Below are positions 5,108 through 10,010 of a stretch of DNA of 10,010 bases, in pieces. Position numbers and translations under genes: made by a program. This DNA comes from an uncultured Gammaproteobacteria bacterium (lineage in GTDB: Bacteria > Pseudomonadota > Gammaproteobacteria > Halothiobacillales > Halothiobacillaceae), in NCBI GenBank assembly GCA_938004235.1, contig CALKWL010000409.1:1-10010 (forward strand), written 5' to 3'. The notes beneath the pieces are model-generated. The model searched no databases, had not been told where the DNA came from, and saw only the letters and a program-made list of their open reading frames with translations. Within the stretch, counting starts at the first letter, position 1. Every line of letters begins with the position of its first letter.

Positions 5108-8100
5108 TCAGCCCTTATGCGCCCCGTGCTCAAGCGCCCACACCTGTTCAAGCAGCTGTTCGCTGCGCGCTTCGAGTTCGCCGATGCGGGCGAGCACCTC
5201 TTCGCCGCGACCCTGCGCTTTCAGATCGAGCAACTCAGCGCCCAAGACGTGAATGGCTTCATGCAGCGCGTCAAACTCATCGAGTCTATCCCTGAAGCGG
5301 CGGTTGTTAAGCGCTTCGGTTTGCAGCCACTTGCCGAAATGGCATTCCGTATGTGCCAGCCCCAGCGCTGCGCCGGACTTTTCCTGGAGAATGCGCACCA
5401 CGGCACTGACCCAGGCGCGATGCTCGACGGCGGCATAAAGAATGTGCATGTCCTCACGGTTGGTGCGAGGGGTGTGCGCCCACTCAGGCGGCGGACACCA
5501 ATGCGCCATCCAGTCGGCGAGCTCGCTGGCGGGCATGGGGCGGGCAATGCCATAGCCCTGACCCAGCTCGCAGCCCAGGCGCAAGAGCATCGTGCCGTGC
5601 GTCAGGGTTTCCACGCCTTCGGCGATGACTTCGCGGTGAAACGCGCTCGCCAGACTCAGCACGCCTTCGACAATCGCCAGGTCTTCGGTGTCTTCCAGCA
5701 TGTCGTGCACAAAGCTTTGATCGATCTTGAGCGTCCGCGCGGGCAGACGCTTCAGGTAGGTCAGGGATGAATAGCCCGTACCGAAATCATCCAGCGCGAA
5801 GTGAATGCCGAGCTCGCGGCAGGCCTCAATGACCTTTGATACCTGATCCAGATCTTCCAGCGCATTGGATTCCAGCACCTCAAGCTCCAGGCATTCGGGG
5901 CGAACCTCCGGATAGCGCGCCATGATAAGGCGCAGGCGCGGGATAAAGTCCTTTTGCTGAAGCTGGCGCGCGCCGACATTGACGCTGACCGCGATATGCA
6001 GCCCCAGGCCGTGCCAGGAGCAGATTTGCGCCAGCGCCGTGTCGATCACCCATTCGCCCAGCTCAATCGCCAACGCGGTGTTTTCGATGGTTCCGAGGAA
6101 CGCGGCGGGCGCCAGCAGGCCGCGTTCAGCGTGCCTCCAACGCAGCAGCGCCTCAGCGCCGACCACCTCCCCCGTGCGCATGTTCACCTTGGGCTGGTAG
6201 TGCAGTTCAAACTCGCCCCGCGCCAGCGCGCTTTGCAGCTGGGTCAAATATTCGTGATGCCCGCGCACGCTGCGATCCTGCTCGGCATCGAACACATGGT
6301 AGCGATTCTTGCCGGCCTGTTTGGCCAGGTACATGGCCTGATCGGCCTGGCGCAACAGCTGGTCGGCATCGATTTCGTCCTGCTGCGGGAAATAGGTCAC
6401 GCCGACGCTGGCCGAAACGCGCAGGCTCAGCGCGCCGATTTCGACGGGTTGGGCGGCGGCGGCGAGCAGGCGCAGAATCAGCGGCACGCTGCTGTTGATA
6501 TCGTGCAAGTCCTGCAACACCGCAACGAATTCGTCGCCGCCCATGCGTGCAACCGTATCGCCGTCGCGCACAGCCTGCTTCATACGATTGGCGATCTGCG
6601 CCAGCAGCTTGTCGCCCGTGCTGTGGCCATGGTTGTCGTTGACGGCCTTGAAACCGTCGAGATCAAGGTAGGCCACCGCCAGCGGCTGTTCGTGGCGCAA
6701 GGCCCAGGCCATGCTCTGTTTCAGACGATCCGCCAGCAGGACGCGGTTGGGCAGGCCGGTCAGCGTGTCGTAGTGCGCGATATGTTCGATATGGCGCTGG
6801 TGTTCTTTTTGCTCGGTGACATCCGAGAAAATGGCCAGGTAGTTGCTCAGCCTGCCCTGAGCATCGCGGATGACGCTGATGGTCAGCCACTCGGCATAAA
6901 GCGAACCGTCTTTGCGCCGGTTCCAGATTTCGCCCTGCCAGAAATCAGCTTCTTGAATCTTGCGCCACATGGCGGCGTAAAACGCGGCATCCTGCTGCCC
7001 CGAGTTCAAAACGTACGGGCTTTTGCCGAGAACATCCTCGCGGCTGTAGCCGGTGATCTGGGTAAAGGTGGCGTTGACGTCGATAATCCGGGTTTCGGCA
7101 TCGGTAATGATGATGCCCTCATGCGCATGGGTGAACACATTCGCCGCCAGGCGCAGGCGTTCTTCATTGCGTTTGATTTCGGTCAAATCGCGTATCACCA
7201 TGCTGGAGAGCGTGCGGCCATTGATGCCGGTGAAGACGACGGAGGACAGCTCAACAGGAATCTTCCTGCCATCGCGCGCGATGGCGTCCAACTCGCCCAA
7301 AAAGCTTCCGCTCTGCTGACGTTCGATAAGCACCGCCTGAAGACGCGGATCTTGCGTATCCATGATTTCGTGCCGCGCCATGCGTCGCAATTCGTCTTCG
7401 CTGCGCCCCAAAAGATTTTGCGCAGCCTGGTTGGCAGCCAAAACACGCCCCTCGATCGGGTCGGTCATGAGCGCGGCATACATGTTGTTGTCGAAAAGCG
7501 CGCGGTACATGGCCTCGCTTTCGACCAGCGCCTGTTCCATGCGCTTGCGCGGGGTAATGTCGATCTTGACCGCGACATAATGGGTGACCTCGCCCGAGGC
7601 ATTTTTCACCGGGGCGATCTGGATGTCCTCCCAGTAAAACTCGCCGTTTTTGCGCTTGTTTTCCAGCTCGCCGCACCACACCTGGCCGTGAGTCAGGCTA
7701 TCCCACATCTGCTGATAGCTCTCCTTGCGGGTATGCCCGGATTGCAGGATACGCGGGTTCTGTCCCAGCGCTTCGTCGGCGCTGTAACCCGTAATTTGGC
7801 TGAAGCGCGGGTTGACGTATTCGATATTCGCGTCCAGATCAGCGATAACCACCGTGGCCGGCGCCTGCTCAATCGCGGTATAAAGGGTACGCAGGGTGTC
7901 TTCGTCTTTTCTGCGCTCGGTGACGTCGGTATGCGAACCGGCCATGCGGTAGGGCTTGCCCTCGGCGTTACGCAGCACGATGCCGCGCGAGTGAATCCAG
8001 CGCCAGGAGCCGTCCTTGTGACGAAAACGGAAATCCACCCGGTAATGCGGCTCGCGCCCGTGCAGATGCGCCTCAAGAAAATCCAGCACCCGCGTTTTGT

Positions 8101-9328
8101 CGTCCGGGTGCAGATGTTCGACAAAGGTGTCGAAGCTGTTGCTCAGCTCATCGTCGCGATAACCGATGATCTCTTTCCAGCGGGGGGATACGTAAAGCTC
8201 GCCTGTGGCGATGTCCCAGTCCCAGATGCCGTCCTGACTGCCCTCGACCACCAGCCGATAACGCTCCTGGCTGGTGTTCAGCTCCTGGGTACGCGCTCTT
8301 ACCAACTCTTCGAGCTGCTCGGTCATCTGTTCGTGTTCGCTCAGCGCCTGTTTGAGCGCACGGGCGAGCAGGCTGATTTCATCGTCGCCATCGTCTTGCG
8401 GAATGCTTGCAGCGCGCGGCTGGGGCGCAGCGCTCACGGCATCCGCCAGCGTGCGCAAACGCCGCACCAGACGGCGCGCCAGCACCCCTGAGATCAGCCA
8501 GATGCCCAGGATCAGCGCCAGCCCGGTGAACAGAAATAATCCGCCTTGCCTCTCAAAAACCTTTTGCGCGCTGGACTCCAGGCCGAACAGCTCGATTTCA
8601 AGATGGAACAGCGTGGGCGCCGAGTGAGGGGAAAGATCGGCGACCACCGGTTGGCAGCGCTGTTTGAAGCCTGGCGCCGAGGCGAACAGCTCGGCATCAT
8701 CCAGGCGCACGATATACCCCAGCGAGTCGTCCAGCTTGAGCAGATTGCTGCGAATCACGGCATCCAGAGAGACATTGCCTAGCAGGACGCCGATGACGTC
8801 CGGGGTGTAGGGGTAGCGCACCGGGTACGCCAGCAGCAACCGGGGCGAGCTGCCGGCGACATAGCGCGCCTCGGGCTGCTGGCTGGCAAGCGCCTTTTGA
8901 ACCAGCGCGTGAATGGCGTCTTCGCCCGCAGCGAACTGGATCGATTCTCCTGCAATCCAGCGTCCCCGGTAGTCGAACAGGCTGATGGGCATAAGCCCGG
9001 CATTGGTGCGGTTGTAGCTGTCAAGAAAGGGCTTCAGATAGCTGTCGCGGTTATAGGAGTCCGAAATGGCCGTCCAGAGCATGGCGTTGCCGGTCAGACC
9101 TTCAAGTGCGCCAAGCCGGTCTTCAAGATCGAGACGCAGGGTGTTGCTGAGCAGGCCGAGCGTCGCGGCATGGTAGCTGTATTGATTTTTTTGAGTGTGC
9201 GTAATCTGCGTAAACAACGCGATGCCGCCGAAGATCAGGGTCAACAGCATCGCCAGAGCGAACGCCGCCAGACGAAAGCGGGTTTCCAGGCTTCCCTGGG
9301 TGAGGCGCGCGCGCAGGGTCTGCATCAT
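5108..9328 (-). CDS. Membrane sensor c-di-GMP synthase/phosphodiesterase: periplasmic sensor-4xPAS-GGDEF-EAL-CZB
   Basis: A 1406-residue inner-membrane protein predicted to make and/or degrade cyclic di-GMP. Order: helix 21-40; periplasmic region 41-262, probably Cache-like; helix 263-284; HAMP-like linker and coiled coil to about 355; four PAS domains (about 356-474, 476-597, 598-719, 722-841); GGDEF 842-1015; EAL about 1022-1275; CZB about 1292-1370. The cyclase has GGDEF at 930-934, an intact inhibitory RxxD site (Arg921, Asp924) and the DLDGFKAVND metal/substrate segment at 889-898. The phosphodiesterase has EALLRW at 1059-1064, Asn1117, DDFGTGYSSL from Asp1180, Lys1201, Glu1237 and Gln1257, so both activities look possible. 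The CZB zinc site is complete: His1303, Cys1329, His1356, His1360 with the expected spacings. The start ATG at 9328 overlaps the upstream stop as TGATG, with GGAG at 9341-9338; Met2 is an alternative start. Translation is coupled to the substrate-binding protein gene. The ligand and the net activity are unknown. Confidence 0.95.
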   Translation of the reverse strand: MMQTLRARLTQGSLETRFRLAAFALAMLLTLIFGGIALFTQITHTQKNQYSYHAATLGLLSNTLRLDLEDRLGALEGLTGNAMLWTAISDSYNRDSYLKPFLDSYNRTNAGLMPISLFDYRGRWIAGESIQFAAGEDAIHALVQKALASQQPEARYVAGSSPRLLLAYPVRYPYTPDVIGVLLGNVSLDAVIRSNLLKLDDSLGYIVRLDDAELFASAPGFKQRCQPVVADLSPHSAPTLFHLEIELFGLESSAQKVFERQGGLFLFTGLALILGIWLISGVLARRLVRRLRTLADAVSAAPQPRAASIPQDDGDDEISLLARALKQALSEHEQMTEQLEELVRARTQELNTSQERYRLVVEGSQDGIWDWDIATGELYVSPRWKEIIGYRDDELSNSFDTFVEHLHPDDKTRVLDFLEAHLHGREPHYRVDFRFRHKDGSWRWIHSRGIVLRNAEGKPYRMAGSHTDVTERRKDEDTLRTLYTAIEQAPATVVIADLDANIEYVNPRFSQITGYSADEALGQNPRILQSGHTRKESYQQMWDSLTHGQVWCGELENKRKNGEFYWEDIQIAPVKNASGEVTHYVAVKIDITPRKRMEQALVESEAMYRALFDNNMYAALMTDPIEGRVLAANQAAQNLLGRSEDELRRMARHEIMDTQDPRLQAVLIERQQSGSFLGELDAIARDGRKIPVELSSVVFTGINGRTLSSMVIRDLTEIKRNEERLRLAANVFTHAHEGIIITDAETRIIDVNATFTQITGYSREDVLGKSPYVLNSGQQDAAFYAAMWRKIQEADFWQGEIWNRRKDGSLYAEWLTISVIRDAQGRLSNYLAIFSDVTEQKEHQRHIEHIAHYDTLTGLPNRVLLADRLKQSMAWALRHEQPLAVAYLDLDGFKAVNDNHGHSTGDKLLAQIANRMKQAVRDGDTVARMGGDEFVAVLQDLHDINSSVPLILRLLAAAAQPVEIGALSLRVSASVGVTYFPQQDEIDADQLLRQADQAMYLAKQAGKNRYHVFDAEQDRSVRGHHEYLTQLQSALARGEFELHYQPKVNMRTGEVVGAEALLRWRHAERGLLAPAAFLGTIENTALAIELGEWVIDTALAQICSWHGLGLHIAVSVNVGARQLQQKDFIPRLRLIMARYPEVRPECLELEVLESNALEDLDQVSKVIEACRELGIHFALDDFGTGYSSLTYLKRLPARTLKIDQSFVHDMLEDTEDLAIVEGVLSLASAFHREVIAEGVETLTHGTMLLRLGCELGQGYGIARPMPASELADWMAHWCPPPEWAHTPRTNREDMHILYAAVEHRAWVSAVVRILQEKSGAALGLAHTECHFGKWLQTEALNNRRFRDRLDEFDALHEAIHVLGAELLDLKAQGRGEEVLARIGELEARSEQLLEQVWALEHGAHKG

Positions 9329-9341
9329 CAGGGGGCGCTCC
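9326..9341 (-). promoter_or_regulatory. Overlapping stop/start (TGATG) with GGAG site
   Basis: The substrate-binding protein stop TGA (9330-9328) and the sensor start ATG (9328-9326) share one base. GGAG at 9341-9338 lies 9 bases before the start. This is the usual arrangement for translational re-initiation and indicates linked production of the two proteins. Confidence 0.8.
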
Positions 9342-9962
9342 AGGGAATGCGCTCCAGTGCGCCATCCTGCGCGTAGCGCGCCATAAAAATCCGCTCAGGC
9401 GACAGGGCGTCATGACGCTGGGGCGTAAAGGCCGGGGCGTAGCGCTGAATCAGCCCGTCGTAGGGCTCAAGCCGCTCCAGTGCGTCACGCACCTTGACCC
9501 GGTCGGTACTGCCCGCCTTGTTGACGGCGCGCGCCACAAGATGCGTGAGGTCATAGGCGTGCGCAACGCCCACCGGGCTTTGCAGTTCGCGCGCATTTTC
9601 AATGCCGTATCTGGCCTTGAGCGCAGCGAGCACCCGTTGCGCGACCGGGGTGTCGGCGCTGATAAAGCTGTAGGTTTGAATGACGGAAAAATCCACCTTG
9701 CCTAATGCCTCGCCGGTAAGCTTTGCAAAATTGCCGCCCGTGACGCCCCAGTGGCTGATAATGGGCAGGCGCTGATTTTTCGGCAGCGCGGCGACTTCCT
9801 TGACCAGAATGCTGCCCTCGGCCTCATTGGCAATCAGGATAATCGCCTCGGCGCCGAGATTGCGCAAACTCTGATACTGCTCGATCAGCGATTGATCGCC
9901 CCAGTTGTAACCGCGTTCGCCGACAATCGACACGCCCATGCGCCGGGCTTCCTTCTGGACGG
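9328..9962 (-). CDS. Periplasmic substrate-binding protein, branched-chain amino-acid/amide type (5' end cut off by adapter)
   Basis: The C-terminal 210 residues of a class I periplasmic-binding protein resembling LivK/Peripla_BP_6 receptors. The reading frame stays open from the insert end (VQKEARR before MGVSIVG), so the ATG at 9939 is internal; the signal peptide and first lobe lie outside. Recognisable segments are LGAEAIILIANEAEGSILVKE, typical of the ligand-dependent lobe, followed by PIISHWGVTGGNFAKLTGEAL, and the late AYDLTHLVARAVNKAG helix near the hinge region. The protein ends IPWSAP, with TGA at 9330-9328 sharing one base with the next gene's ATG. No permease or ATPase gene is seen here. 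The close coupling suggests that it delivers ligand information to the membrane sensor rather than, or as well as, feeding a transporter; that role is inference. The ligand is not identifiable. Confidence 0.87.
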
Positions 9963-10010
9963 AGATCGGAAGAGCGTCGTGTAGGGAAAGAGTGTAGATA
10001 TCGGTGGTCG
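9963..10010. other. Illumina adapter, P5 side (non-genomic)
   Basis: Positions 9963-10010 match the reverse complement of the Illumina universal (P5) adapter, starting AGATCGGAAGAGCGTCGTGT. There is one difference from the sequence I remember: A instead of C at 10000. Genomic sequence ends at 9962. The P7-insert-P5 order of the two ends matches one intact library molecule read from one strand. Confidence 0.97.

Noticed and set aside
5954..8491. An 845-codon open frame on the plus strand, antisense to the sensor gene
   Set aside because: It lies entirely inside a minus-strand gene with complete PAS, GGDEF and EAL motifs. Its translation is rich in Ala, Gln, Arg and His with no recognisable domain, as expected for the complement of GC-rich codons.
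9328..9939. Substrate-binding protein starting at ATG 9939
   Set aside because: The frame is open upstream to the insert boundary, the protein would lack a signal peptide and its first lobe, and the family is about twice this length; the Met is internal.

Overview
The window is an assembled insert of about 9.9 kb (45-9962) carrying Illumina library adapter sequence at both ends (1-44 and 9963-10010). The outermost ~50 bases on each side are therefore not genomic, and the two end genes (tag on the left, a substrate-binding protein on the right) are cut by the library or contig boundary rather than by biology. The DNA looks GC-rich (roughly 60% by eye). Gene content and protein resemblance (TrmL, XthA, a YhjE-like MHS transporter, LemA, a long PAS-GGDEF-EAL protein) point to a free-living proteobacterium of the gamma or beta class. 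The genus cannot be named from this sequence.

Left part (45-1209): a 5' fragment of tag (DNA-3-methyladenine glycosylase I, minus strand) diverges from trmL (tRNA-34 2'-O-methyltransferase, plus strand). The short gap between them is almost filled by a 154-bp inverted-repeat element (370-523) with nested hairpins. A second, diverged copy lies just after the trmL stop (from 1076) in the opposite orientation, so trmL is bracketed by facing repeat ends that match at 48 of 50 positions.

Middle part (1210-4977): a minus-strand series reads lemA, a membrane GIDE-domain protein with an EF-hand loop, xthA (exonuclease III), then, after a 185-bp gap holding a REP-like hairpin pair, a 12-TM MHS-family transporter. 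lemA has a strong Shine-Dalgarno; the next two genes follow with 16-bp and 9-18-bp gaps, as expected of one transcript.

Right part (5108-9962): two overlapping minus-strand genes. The upstream one is a truncated periplasmic substrate-binding protein of the branched-chain amino-acid/amide type. Its stop codon overlaps the start (TGATG) of a 1406-residue inner-membrane signalling protein with a periplasmic sensor region, four PAS domains, GGDEF, EAL and a C-terminal zinc-binding CZB domain. This pair looks like a dedicated ligand-capture and cyclic-di-GMP signalling module with at least three possible inputs: a periplasmic ligand, the PAS domains and zinc. It is the most interesting system here, together with the repeat family bracketing trmL.
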